A DNA stretch of 64,000 nucleotides. Source: Bugula neritina (Eukaryota; Bryozoa; Gymnolaemata; Cheilostomatida; Bugulidae). The notes under the pieces were generated by a model. It searched no databases. It was not told where the DNA came from and saw only the letters and a list, made by a program, of their open reading frames with translations. This document shows positions 40,613 to 53,828 of this stretch, piece after piece (within the stretch, counting starts at the first letter, position 1; each line of letters starts with the position of its first letter). The DNA lies in contig OZ037772.1 of NCBI GenBank assembly GCA_964035545.1, positions 2,984,501 through 3,048,500 on the forward strand. Direction: 5' to 3'. Both the position numbers and the translations under genes were made by a program.

Positions 40613-43236
40613 TTATATGTACAAATTTTTTTCCAAAACAGCCTGCAACTGTTTTGCTATTGCATATGCCCTATGCCATTCATCAAGTGGAACAATTTTA
40701 ACCAGGATATCTAGAAAAGTTGACACAAGGGCTTTATAAACTATGTAACAGTAAAACTGTGAGTAGAAATTAATTGACACTAATGAATAATGAGAATAAC
40801 TTTTTTACTCACTCAGATAGAATTTAAAGGCAAAAGATACATGTGCAGCATATATGCAAGTCTCATAAAATGACAACATTACTAACCTAGTCTTTAGACC
40901 TGTTATGAAACTGAGTACACAGTTGATGACTCTTGACTGCTCTGCTGCCCTCTGCTAAATCTAAAAATAAAAATAATAATTCAGCAACAAAATTGCAATG
41001 GAATGCTGGAGGATTTGGTTTTGAAGTCAGCCCAAATAATGCCTAAATGCACATTACCTAGTACAATGCTTACCAAGAAGCAAGAATAATATATCTAAGG
41101 CTTGTGATGTTACCTAAATAACAAAATATGAAATTCTTTGTGTTAACCATGTTTGGTGGTCAAAATAATTATTATTGTAGATTTAAAAATTTCTCCATGC
41201 AGTCAAGTACTTTACCTCAATAAAAAGATTGATCATAAGCAAATATTTTTCATGACTTACTTAGGAATGGATATTAGATTTTTGTTATTGTGACTAACAA
41301 ACTTTTCGAAACTTACTTTTGCATGTTTTAGCAATGAAAATAACATAGTTACAATCAATATTTAGATTACCAAAATAAAACTTCACCAACTTAAATAAAT
41401 TTAAAGGAGCTTTCTATTATTAATCATGTGCATTACCTGCTTGATCACCTTTAATAAAGTTCATCAGTTTCTTCTTCTAAATATTCTCTATTAAACCAAC
41501 TTCATGCTTTAGGTGCTGGCAACAACCTTAAAAGAAAAGTTATATAACAAACAAATAGAAAAAGCACAAAACAAATCAACAGCATTATATACAATTGGGG
41601 CACATACATGAAAACAGCAGCTAGTGTCATTTTCTTAAGACAGCACTATTTTAGGTGTAAAGTTAAGAAGTATTAGAAAATGCAGAAATTTACTGCAATT
41701 GGTTCATTTTACTTAAGTTAGTACATACTGAAGATCTCAAGTTTTTGCTAATGAACATGAGTTTTGGCCCGAAACAAAAAAAATATCAATAAATACACCT
41801 AAATAATCAAGGCTCTTTTTAATTTTCTTTGATTTCTTATGCTTTTTTCTAATTACAGCAACTTCTGACTGCGGATCGCCACGGTTAGTTTGTAACAGTA
41901 GGCAATCCAAATGAAATGAATAAATAGGAAAAAACATGAGAAATCATGCAAAATTAAGAAGAACCTTGATTATTTAGGTGTATTTTTTGATGTCTCACTA
42001 ATTTTAAGCAAAAAGCATTGTTCATTAGCAGCTAAACTGTAAAAATGGCTAAAAACTGCAGATTTCCAGTGTGTACTAAATCAAATAAAAGGACCCAATC
42101 ACCTCTGCAACATAATTCAATAATTGCATGGTCAAGCAGAATAAACTACAATTAACAGCAACAACAGTGTAATAGTTGCGTAGAAAAGTTGTACTGCAAA
42201 AAACTAAAAGAATGCAAAATCTATAAATGTGTGCTACCAAGTAAATGCTGAACAGACATCATGAAATAGTGTACGGAATACAAACTATTAAACTTACCTG
42301 TTGATCTAATGCAGCCAAAACCTTAAGCTTAGAGTAGTGGAATGGTGCTGTTCGATGTTGATATGCTACAAGTAGCTAAGATGACTCAAATTCTTGCCTT
42401 TAGGAGTAAGAGGCCTCAGCTCAGTTTCAACAAAACTTACAATAATCTCAACGGATGCGCTCAATTAGGAGCCACAACAAAGCACACCCATGTCATTTTA
42501 GTAAACTCTAAAAAATGAACGGAAATAAAACTGTTAGAGAGTAAACAGAGAAACATAATATAGTGATGGGGGAAAAACCTGTCAGAAAAGGTTATATACA
42601 CTCATAGTCATAACACGAAGAAAAAGATAATGAATAACAAGCTATTCAAGATGACACAAGAAACCAAACAAATTTCTTTGACTAAAAAATATAATTAAAT
42701 ACTATATTACTTGGCAAAAAATATTTGTTTTGAAAGTATTATTGGGAAGAATTGCCAGTGTCTTAAATTTTGAGATTAAAGTTTCTGCCTTATAGCGGAA
42801 ATAGAGAGGCAATCAATAGTGTACAAAACATGTTTTCAGTCATTGGCTGTTGACTAAATTGACAAAGTTAAAGAAAGCTTCCATATCATTATTTATTTTG
42901 TTCTCAAGTGTGTGGTTACAGTTTCATGAGTCAGAAATATAATTATTTGAGATATGAAATCAAATGTAGTCAAAAGAGTGTCATACAATTTAAAATGTAG
43001 TAATAGAGCTTTGACAATAATTTCTTCTGCTAAGTAAAACAGGTACCATTATGTGCTACTTATCTTTTAGAGATGAACATCAAGGATGTTGAAAACAAAA
43101 TAGTTGTAAATTACAGCAAATACCTTACTACTTACCTAACCAGAGAAAATAAGTTTTCAACCTTGCATGCACTCAGCTGGTTTTCAATGTTTGGATCAGT
43201 GACATCTTTATAACTGATAGCAGCATTATGTGATAG
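40613..43236 (-). CDS. Unrecognised multi-exon gene
   Basis: Exons on the minus strand: 43236-43136 (LSHNAAISYKDVTDPNIENQ, then KVENLFSLV), a 17-base micro-exon 42414-42398 with a GC donor (PLTPK), 42365-42298 (YQHRTAPFHYSKLKVLAALD), 42145-42103 (FILLDHAIIELCC), then tentative 41849-41780 (SEVAVIRKKHKKSKKIKKS), 41474-41435 (KKKLMNFIKGDQA), about 41107-41064, 40951-40900 (RAAEQSRVINCVLSFIT) and 40740-40613 (STFLDILVKIVPLDEWHRAY, stop TAA). The phases agree across the first four and the last two; the middle ones do not fully agree. The basic KK-rich exon could be a nuclear signal. I do not recognise the family. No MITE or repeat explains the coding pattern. Confidence 0.42.
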
Positions 43237-44219
43237 CTTTAGGAATTGTTACCTTAAATCTAAATTATATAGAACAAGAAGTGCAAAAATATGGCATTAG
43301 TACTCATTGCACAATACACACTTGCTAGAGTAGCTAATCTAGCATCACATTAATTTAAGAAAGACAAAATTTTATTACTGTTCACAAATGATGAATATTA
43401 AAATTTGAATAATTAGACAAATTAACAATGATATTGATGTTAGTTCAAACATTACTAATGGTAAACACCAAAATACTAATAGGAATAGTCATGTTAACAT
43501 CAATTAGAAAAGTCAAGATAATTTGAAAATGAGACAGTTTATAGGTCTAACTCTTATAGTTGACAAGCAGTTACAGGGCAGTCATATTGATGTAGGCTAC
43601 CCTCAAAATGTAGCACTTTAAAAATAATAAAAAGACAGCACATATAAGAACATAATCTTAAAAATAGGCATATGTTACACCTATATTTTGATTACCAAAG
43701 AAATCTTCTTTACTTTATTAATCTAGCTCATATAATGGTATTCTGTCTTAGTATGTTATTTTAATACTTGAAATCTAATCAGCTACAGAAAAGTACTTCA
43801 ATTCAAAGGCCTTCATAATTATTCTTTAGTTTGCTATTTAAATAGACAGTAAGGTTGATGAATAAAATAAAAGTTAGTAAAGTAAAAACTAAATAAATTG
43901 AGAATAATATCTCCACTCTAAGGTTATAATCATTATAAATTAACATTTTAATACTCCTGTTATCCTTAGGTATAGTTGTTAGCAATTTAACTATGAGCTC
44001 GAAGCCAAATGTCAGTATCAGCATCCCCATTACATTGACTAAGACTGACTTTATAACCCTCAAGCTGTGGCACTCAATTTCTATAAGTAGTAACTAATAA
44101 CAAATATAAAATTATTTATTTGCTACTGATAGTGATAATAATAATAATTAAAAATAATAATATGATCCATTAAAATAGAACTAATAAAGCCAACGACGTT
44201 AATGGTATGTCTAACTAAA
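43237..44219. other. AT-rich stretch, one hydrophobic open frame
   Basis: The only notable feature is an 86-codon frame at 43803-44063 (-) with two hydrophobic segments (VMGMLILTFGFELIV and FSIYLVFTLLTFILF). AT-rich codons favour such residues by chance, so it is not called as a gene. Confidence 0.3.
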
Positions 44220-47130
44220 CATGGCATGTCTCGTCTGGCAGTGGGTATGTGGAGGACCAGGCAACCTACGGCCGTCAACCCGTTACTGGCACAACTAGAA
44301 GAAGATACTAAAGAGAAGACAACAAAGTTGTCATGAAATGCTACTTCAAAAGTACACCCAAATTGAGAGGTTATAGAAAAACAATGTATGAGCTCTGTAG
44401 ACCCGGATCAAGGAATTATTTAAAAAGAATGTGCAAACGCTGGAAAACAGAGGAGGGTTTAACATCAGCGAATAGAGACTAGCGGATTAAGCAAGAACTA
44501 TGAAGAAACACAAGCATTTTATGGAAAAAGAACTCCATAAGATTGAAGAAGGAACCTTGCAAGACCTAAGCACATCAATTGGTGAAGAAGATAATGAAGA
44601 GCTAAATTTGCAAATAGAGGATGTTATAGTACAACATGAGATAGCATATAAATCAGCCATGAGAACTTTAAGAGTACGTAGTTCAGAGGTAGAAAAAGTG
44701 TTAGTAGAAAAAATATAAATGAGCATAGCAAACTATCTAATGATCGACCAACACTAAGAGCCCTTAGGCACATTGAGAGGGTCAAATTACTACAGGCAGC
44801 AAGACAGATCAATGAAGTATTAGACTGTGTTGAGATTATTAATACCATTGAGCTCAATAACACCACCATGGCTTGTGCGAAAAATAGTAACAGAACAAGT
44901 GTGTAACAAAAAAGAAAAAGAAAAACGGACAATGTACAAGTATGGAAAGTATGAAGAAGAATAAAGTATGCAGAAGAAATAAAAAGAAATTAGATCAGAC
45001 TTGAGTAAAATAGTAGAGTGAAAAAAGTAGAGCTTACAATGATTCATTGAGAAGAATGGTTGAAGGAAAATCTAGGATAAAAAACAAAGAGTATGGTGTA
45101 GTGATTGAAGAACTGAAGCAAAACCTGAGAGCTGTAAGCTAGAAGATAAACAGATATACAGAATGAGTTGACCAATATAACCAGAACAGGATGTTTACAA
45201 TGATGAGCGCTTTTATAAAGAATTACGAGGAAATGAATGTACATCTAAAGAGGCACCCGACAAGAAAAACAAAAGCATTCTGGTAAAATATATGGGGGTC
45301 AGGAAACTAAAAATAATACCAATGCAGAATGGCTATACATAAAGTAAGCAACAAATTGGAGCATATGTAAAGACAAGGGAATTAGATCTTAGAAACAATG
45401 CAAACAACTGGAATGGCAATTAATGTCATAAGGTTGATAAGAAAAAGCATGAAATTAGGAAAACACAACTGAAATACCTGGAAGAAAAGATAGGAGAAAT
45501 AAAGATCAAACTAAGAATTTTTCAAGGAGACTCTTTATCTCTATCCCTTTTCTCCAACTACCAATTCGCATGACAGAAGCGGCTCAATGATGCAAATTTC
45601 GACGAGGCAGAAAGCAAACCATCTTCTATATGTGAATGACCTGAAGCTAAATAGGAAATCAAAGTCAGAACTGGAAGCTTTGGTAAACACTGCCAGGATC
45701 TTCACAAGGGACATAGAAATGAAATTTGAATTAAAAAATGTGCCACACCGGTTATGAGAAAGGGAAAGAAAATCAAGGACACAGGAATCAGTTTGCCTGA
45801 TGAACAAGCAATCAAAGATCTGGGTAAGAAGCCGTATAAATATTTAGGATTTTTTGAGACTGATAGAATACAAATATATGAAATGAAAAATAAGATTATT
45901 GAGTACTATAAACAATTGAGAAAAGTTCTGGATTCAAAACTGAATGGTGAGAACACAATCAAAGCAATAAACACATGGGCAGTAACAGCAGTGCATTACA
46001 CATCTAGAATACTTGACGGAACTGTTTCATGAGCTAAAAGATATGGACTGAAAGACAAGGAAGCTAATGACAACAAACCGTGCACCCCATCCAAGAGCAG
46101 ATGTAGGCAGGCTGTATGTTAGCAGAAGAGAAGGCGGTAGAAGAATGGTGTCAACTGAAAAATGCATAAATATTGAAAACTGCAGCATGTCAGACTACAT
46201 AAATAGAACATGGACTGATAAAAACACCACACTGAATACCTTCTTAAAAGACAAAACAGCGGTAGAACTAAATAATGATAAAGTGATAGAAAAAACTGAT
46301 GAGTGGAAAGAAAAAGCTTTACGTGGACAATACATCAAAATGGTGGAAGACATGAAAGCATTTTCCTGGAACTGGTTGAAGTATGGTTGGCTGAAAAAGG
46401 AAACATAAAGACTGCTGACAGCTGCGCAAGATCAACTATTCACTACTAGAAATTATAAAGTGGCTATGATGAAAGAACAGGGTAGCAAGAAGTGTGGAAT
46501 GTGTAACGCAAGACACAAAACTTTGATGCATATATTGAGTGAATTTGAGAAGGTAGCACAAAAATAATATAAGAAAAGACACAACCTCGTGGCATCGATA
46601 ACTTCAATAGTAGTTGTGTGAACTTCGTGGGTTTCAGAGAAGTAAGAATTGGTACGAACATCAAACAAAATCAGTACTGAAAAACGATAATGTAAAAACC
46701 TTGTAAGATTTTAACATACACACTGACATCAAAGTTAGGAGATCCGATATATTAGTAGTTGACAAGCATAATGCTGAAACAACGATAATTGATATCACAG
46801 TCCCTGTTGACTACAGAGTAGAAGAAAGAAAATTTGAAAAAATAGGAAAATATCAGAATTTAGCACTAGAATAAACCCGCCTTTGGAAAACACCAAAAAA
46901 GTCATCCCGTTGTAATTGGAGCCTTTGGAGCTTCATACAAGATTGTAGACTGGCTGACACTACTTGAAGTAGCTGAAAACAAATGCTCCCTAATTCAGCA
47001 GACACCCTTACTAGGATCAGGATAAGCTCACATCTTGAGGAAAGTTCTATCCATTCCAGCCTAGTGTAACTAGGCCAATGGTAAAAGGTTACACCAGCTG
47101 AAAAACTGCGGTCAATCAACAATAATAATA
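44220..47130 (+). mobile_element. Dead R2-like non-LTR retrotransposon (restriction-like endonuclease type)
   Basis: Degenerate coding blocks follow the order of R2/NeSL-type elements: an N-terminal block from 44230 (MWRTRQPTAVNPLLAQLEED), coiled-coil-like block 44500-45240, reverse-transcriptase motif IFQGDSLS at about 45520, the catalytic box at about 45630, then thumb-type sequence and a characteristic NRAPHPRADVGRLYVSRREG at 46075, a Cys-rich knuckle (CGMCNARHKTLMHI) at 46490 and an endonuclease block RRSDILVVDK..IIDITVP at 46740-46800. Many frameshifts and stops break it. The catalytic box reads YVND instead of the usual xxDD. The region between the coiled coil and IFQGDSL is much shorter than in intact elements. 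It ends in an AAT repeat tail at 47121. Confidence 0.75.
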
Positions 47131-48670
47131 ATATACAACTATATTAGTGCAGTTGGTTCTATTATATTAGATTAACATATCGATTATGACTTTTCGATTG
47201 CCACCCTGATACTATGAGCAAAATGTACAAGCATACGTGAAATTATAAATATGAGCATAGGTATAAAAATATGTATAAGTATAAATATAAATATAGGTAC
47301 AAGTATAAAACGAATGATTATATTAAAAATAATATTAGTCAGTGACACATATAACCGTAATGGTTTTTAGACTTACAGTTATCATTAACATTAGCTGAGT
47401 AATATGATTAGTTAAAATAATGGTATGCATTATTATATCATAGTTATAAGTTATAACTCTAGTCTCTAAAGAGCAACAGCAAGTGTAACTGGGATATTCA
47501 TATTAAATTTCATATTCACATGGTGCAATGTTTATGTTATGAACTAATTTATTCCTTCAACAACATTTAACTACATAATTTATTAACACTAACTTTGAGC
47601 AGCAGTATTAATAAAAGAAGCGTATTACACATATAAGATAATAAAATCCTTGTAGTAGGACTAATAGTAATATTAGGTCCAGTATTATTCTTGTTACCTT
47701 ATTCATCATTTATGAGTTATCAAATTTAAAATTACTACAAACTAATGTTTAATATTATTAAATTAAACTGAGTCTCATAAAAGTGTTACTAAGAATTTTA
47801 ATTATAATCGCAATGGTGATCATATTACTTTATTATAATTATTATATTTAATCATTAATGCTAAACTGAGTTAATGTATATACTTTGAGTTTTACTATTA
47901 CTAATTATATTTACACTTATAGTAAAACTAAATATGCAAAAGTTATACTTATACTTTTACTATTAGTATTTCATTAGACTTACATCTAAGATTGCAGTCC
48001 TATTACTATTACCACGAATACTACTACTAACACTAGTACTACTACTAGTACTAATACTAGTACTACTACTACTACTACTAGTACTACTACTAATACGTCT
48101 ACTACTGTACTAGTACAACTACAAACTTTGAAAATAACTGCAAGAGAGGTACGATTTAGTCTTTCTCTTTTTCTTAGTCTTACTGTGACTCTCAGTCGTA
48201 ATGTAAAATAAAATTGTGAACTATAAAGTTAAACCCGAGGCCGAAATTTATTTATTTAAATTTAGACAATCTGAATCATTGGCTCAATCCTTGAGTTTGA
48301 CTATTAGTCTTAGTATTAGTATTACTATTAGTGTTACGATTGTGATTATCATTGGCATTATGATTATGTCATTATAATTTTGGTAATTCTAACATTAATC
48401 ATAATCATAATATAAATGGTAATGATTAATGATAATTATTTTTAGAAAACAAGTTACAGCTTAGCATGATTGAAATTCAGTAAAAATTAGTTTACCGACA
48501 GCGAACATGCACGCGTCTTGTCAACATTCAATTCGTAGTGCCATAGAGAAATCCAGATCACTGGTAGTACGACTACTTCAAATATTACTACCAGTAACGG
48601 ATTACAGATCCTTGGCGATTTCAGCTGTGAGTGACCTTCACCTTACATTCTTGTCACGTGCGCGGCTTAA
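47131..48670. other. AT-rich sequence, no gene
   Basis: Simple-sequence drift (ATA, TAG and ACT patches; ACT/AGT tract at 48016-48120) without supportable exons. Confidence 0.45.
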
Positions 48671-48676
48671 GACTTA

Positions 48677-49158
48677 AGCCCTGGCCACACGATCGTGAGA
48701 ATGACACGAAACTCGTGTGACGATTATTCGTGAGTTATCTTTTCGTATTGACCAGCCACATGATCGTTTAAACGAAAAGTCATTATGCCGAGATTGGTAC
48801 CGCAAGTTTATATAAGTTATAAAGAAAAAATTTTCCCATTTTTGTTATTTTTTTTGTATTTTATGTGTACATTTTTTTAGTTTTTGTTTATTGGTAAAGT
48901 TTTTAAAAACATTTTTTATGCATATAAAATTAAAAAAAAATTAAAACTCACTCATGCACGTAAATACAAAGCTATAAAGTTTAAGCTTCGCTGTGATTAC
49001 CATGTGAATATGAATTGAATAATGCTTGCAATAGCTATTTTACGAAAAATACTTTACAGTTGCTATAAATGTAAGACTAGTAAATTGGATGCAAATAGGC
49101 ATAGTAATACTACTTAATTTATGATATTTTTGAAATTTGTAGTAATTATTTAGCGTGC

Positions 49159-49238
<80 letters not shown>

Positions 49239-49536
49239 ACTCTGATGGCAACAAGTCATTTTTATTAGTCCGCGAATGAGTCTTGCACGAGATACAAGCA
49301 GCAGAACATTGCCAAATAGAGAAACTTAGTAGAAATGAAATAATCACTGTTGCTAAAATTCTATTGACCAATCAAATGGTACTTATCGTCGATTGTGATT
49401 TTTCGTCCATCGTCATCGTTGTGCACACCCAACGATGACGATTTCGTTTGAATTCCCTCAAATTTTCTCGTACGAATGTTTTTTTCGTGTCAAATAGACG
49501 ATTTCGTGTGATTCTCACGATCGTGTGGCCAGGGCT
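48677..49536. mobile_element. PIF/Harbinger-type MITE
   Basis: The left end AGCCCTGGCCACACGATCGT is matched by the reverse complement of the right end, continuing through GAGAAT. TTA is duplicated at 48674-48676 and 49537-49539, the 3-bp target site of PIF/Harbinger. CG-rich termini contrast with the AT-rich interior, which includes a long AT microsatellite. No transposase frame is present. Confidence 0.78.
49160..49237. repeat. AT microsatellite inside the Harbinger MITE
   Basis: About 39 uninterrupted TA units. Confidence 0.97.
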
Positions 49537-49539
49537 TTA

Positions 49540-52480
49540 GTAGAGGGTATAAAGCACTGAGCTGGAAAAGAAATATATTATAGGTAATATATTATGGTAA
49601 TATAGGTAATATTATTGAGGTAATTGGTATAAAGTATAGACCTATCACTGATAGTATCAGCTACCAGTTACTTAGTCTTACAGTTACTACTTTAACTTAT
49701 AAATTACTACTCAACTGCTTGGAATCATTTGTCTTTGATCATATTCATATTGATATTGGCATTGTCATTGTGATTGTAATAACTATTAATATTTTTAGTT
49801 CAACATCAATGCCGAACATATTGTAATAACTAATAAGATAACCATAATGTTAATATATTTTGCTAATAGTTATAGTAATAGTAATTCAGTGTCACTCTCA
49901 CTCTGTCACTGTCAGTGTGAGTGGTCGTGGACTGGTGGAGTGAGACTCAGACTTAGAGACAGAGTGACTCCGAGTAAGTCTGAGTGTTGGTAATAATAAT
50001 AGTCATATAAATTTAAATTATATTTACTTATTACTGGCAATCACAATGGCAATAGTTATAGTAACTTTCACTTACTCTTAAATCATTGAATCTGAACTAA
50101 AAGTAAAATTAAGCATTATGATTATGATCATCATTATGATTATTTATGATTATACCTATGATTTTATTATGTTTAAATTAAAAATTAATATCATGATAAT
50201 ATCATAGTGATGAACATAATGATAAATGATAATATAAAAGTAAATCGATAAAATATACATTGATTTTGAATCATGGTGATACTTATATTCGTACCGGTAC
50301 TGATAGTGATAGTAATACTAATAGTAATAGTAATAGTCATTTAAATTTAAATAATATTTACTCATTACTGGCAATCACAACGGCAATAGTAACTTAAACT
50401 GTAACAGTAATGGTATGGGTATGTTTGAAATTGTCACCATCAGTATTGCTATGAGTCAAAATATAATGCTATCATACCAATAATTTAAAATAGTATTACA
50501 AAGCTTCATTTGTAACTTTTACTTGTACCAATTTGGAATTTTGAGTTATACATATTCTTAGTTAAAGTCTTCAAGTTTATTGTCAAAGTGAACTTGAAAT
50601 TAAACACTCAGTGCCTCAGTGGTAAAAATTAAACTAAGACTGACTGTAAGTGACTAAAATTAAAAATAAGTAATTTTAAATATCGATTTAGTATTTTTCT
50701 TACTCTGTGTCTTAAAATTGATTTTTTTTTTCTATTTCTATTACTATTGCTATTAGTATAGTTGACTTAAATTTAATAATAGATATGATTATATCTTTAT
50801 AAATGTGATCTTTGATTTTATGAATAGTAATTCGAAAACTCTTTGTTATTATTTATTTTTGATCATTGTAGTTATTATCATTATATTTGTATAATAATTA
50901 TGATTATCAACTTCAATATCGATATTTGTATCATGATATGGATATCTGCCTCCATCCCATGTTCCATCCCATGTTCTATTTTGCAGTGCCTTTTTACATT
51001 CCTGTCTAGGTTCACATTGCGATGGTCATACTGATAGCACTTGGGGATAGTGAGGAGCATAATGATTATCACTAATATTAAGATTATCGTTATTAGGATT
51101 TAGAATAATTTAATAAACAAGCAACTTAAAGCAAATGTTTTTACTAATACAGATATTAATTAATAATATAAATATAATACTATGAATATTATAATTATTA
51201 TACTTTACAATTCAAAGTAAGATAATCATAATACGAACTGGTAAAACTAAATATAAAGTAAACGTAATAATACTAATAGTAGTTATTCATTCTTCTTTGG
51301 TTTCACATACTAGTAATTGGAAACCTCTGTCCTAATATTATTTCTATTATTATTGCTCAAAGTTTGATCCCCACTTAATTTTATAGTTCACTCACCAGCT
51401 ACATAATTTTATTAAAATACATGTGGTATTAGTTATAGTAATAGTGAAACTTGAAGTTGAATAGCATGCTTATTACTCACTGCTTTTTGCTTACATTATT
51501 AGGGTTACTCTTTAGTCTTAGAGATACCCTAACATAAACTTGAAAGCTGGAGGTAGTACTAGTCTGGTGCTGTGTTAATTCTACACTGTTGACTTATCAA
51601 CACTGTGACTATAATTATGACTCCTAAGTCAAAGTCATTTTCATATAGTAGTAATCACTATGACAGACTGAAAGTCAGGATGATTAAATATAATGATGAA
51701 GTGTGTAAGAATAAATCATAATTCTTCAATTATAAAGATAAATGGATAAAAATTGCAATCATAGTTTAATGTGCCTATTTTAAGCTGTCAATTTAATTAC
51801 TATAATATAAGTGCCCAAAGTACAACTTTTGATTTTCATAATTATGTTTTAATTTAATACAGATACCATAGTATCATATACGGTAGAATCAGTTGTATCT
51901 TATTTAATAATAAAATAACTTTTTGCAGCTTTCACAGTTATTAATTATTCACTTGTTAGTCTTTGAACTAGGACAATGTTAGAAACTTGAAGTAGAATGA
52001 AGTTTGATTTCAGTTACCGCAATGGTATCTGCAGTCACAATAGGGATATGCATATAACTATGTTTATATTTGTGAAAAATATATAGTCAAAACTAGATAA
52101 GGTAATAGTAATTATAGTTAGTTTCACTTTTAATATATTCCTATAAACTGGGAAATAGACAGAAGCATTTAATCATGAAAGTAAACCTAATGGAAGTAAA
52201 TCAATTCACTAAGTATAGTAAAATATTTACTATTCAGTGAGTTTATTTACTTTAGTTAATTGTACTTGATTATTTCTGTTGGTTTTTCAGTTGGTTTTTC
52301 TGCCTTTTGCTATAGCATATCAAACTACCACAAAGTCATGCTTCAATATTACAATGTTAAACATAGTGTTACTGTGTAATGTTATCGTAATGTGATACTA
52401 ATATTTGGATCATTGTAAGTGTTTCTGTTGTTGTACTGATTGATAAATATTTTTTAGCTTGCATGGATATTTAATACCAT
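49540..52480. other. AT-rich sequence, no gene
   Basis: I found no exon with acceptable splice sites and protein-like composition. Short simple repeats only. Confidence 0.4.
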
Positions 52481-52513
52481 CAAGGTGTCATTTGAACCGG
52501 GACTGGAATAAAG

Positions 52514-53828
52514 ATGGCAAATCGAGAAGCTAGCTACAATTCTTCTGCAGAAAGAAACTTGGTAAGCAATAATAAGCTGCAGCATAAAGCAGTAAGCAAA
52601 ATGGAGATGAATTTTGCTTGATTTTGATTGACCTTAAAATGTCTGGTCACCTTTTACCGCCGTGGTCCTGCGCGGTTGGCGGGTGACCTTAAAATGTCTG
52701 ATGCACGTAAAATAAATTTTGTGACAGTCTAAAGTATGCTGATCTTTTTTGTATTTCAATGCATCGGTGTCTTAGCTTAAGAGCTGAACCCAACAATTTT
52801 GATTTAAAGCTGTTTTTTACGAGAAAGTGATTTTACTGTCTTTCTGATTATTCTTGGTTTTTCAGCTTGATGAATTGAATAAATGGAATTGATTTTGGAT
52901 ATTATGTAATGGATGAAAGAAATTTTTCTTAAATTTGTACTGAGCAATTTTTGCTATGGCTATGATGTTTAGTGATAAAATTGCACCCTTAATAACCCTG
53001 AAAACTTTCATTACTAGCATTTGTTTATGTTCATTTTTAGGAAATTAAAACGAAGACACAACTCACCGATGCTATCTCACTGTGCCTGCATGCAGCTTAT
53101 CTAAAAAGGTACTCCTATTAGCTGGCTCTTGCCCAATACCTGGTTGTCTCTGTAACTATTTTTTGCTCGCAGATGAGTTTTTTGAACTTGACATTTTATT
53201 GATTTTGAACGTTATAGTGAGCTTTGAACTTGCTAGCATCGTTTTTAAAGACTTGCTGCAGTTTTTATCAACATTTTTTAAGTCAATGGTGTTAGTTTGG
53301 AAGCTCTCTCACTCCTCTCTCTGTCTCTTTCTCCCACACCTTCCACTCAACCTCTCTCTCTTTCTCTCCCTCTCTCCCACCCTCCCTCTCTCCCACCTTC
53401 TCCCTCTCTCTCCCACTCTCTGTCTTTCCCACCTTCTCTCTCTCCTAACCTTACTCTCCTCCCTTTTCCACTATCTCTCTGACTCTCTCCCTTTCTCTCT
53501 TCTACCCCATCTCTCTTCCATCCTCTCTCCTAACCTTTCTCTCCCACCCCCCTCTCCCACTCTCTTTCTCTCTCTAGTTTGCATGGCTTTACCCAATTTT
53601 GGTTTATTTTTTTATTTTGTTTCAGAGTATCCAAAAGGAAAGCTAAAATTTATTTAATATATATTATACTAACTTGAGCTTTACATATAACATCAAATAA
53701 ATGCTGTGTTTTGTTAAAACAATGTTTGCAACTTTGTAGTATATTCAAATTCATAATTTATTTGTAGAGTCACACAACAAGACACTACTCTGACACACTC
53801 ACAAGTTGCCACTGATCCAGCAGTATAG
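52514..53828 (+). CDS. Small three-exon candidate gene, unrecognised
   Basis: ATG at 52514, exon to 52561 (donor GTAAGC); exon 53041-53108 (acceptor TTTTTAG, donor GTACTC); exon 53768-53828 ending TAG (acceptor TTTGTAG). All three junctions agree in phase. The product would be 58 residues, starting MANREASYNSSAERNL and containing KTQLTDAISLCLHAAYLKR. The third exon may be read-through into a stop, with the true continuation further on; for example an open LDELNFLLKIVK exon at about 55246 has a different phase. I do not recognise the family. Confidence 0.42.
53308..53576. repeat. CT-rich low-complexity tract
   Basis: CTCTCTC and CTCCC runs in the second intron of the small candidate gene. Apparent proline/serine/leucine frames here are compositional. 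Confidence 0.85.

Noticed and set aside
49040-49371. Tyrosine/isoleucine-rich frames
   Set aside because: AT microsatellite inside the Harbinger MITE.
53082-53657. 191-codon frame with serine/leucine/proline repeats
   Set aside because: Compositional, from a CT-rich intronic tract.
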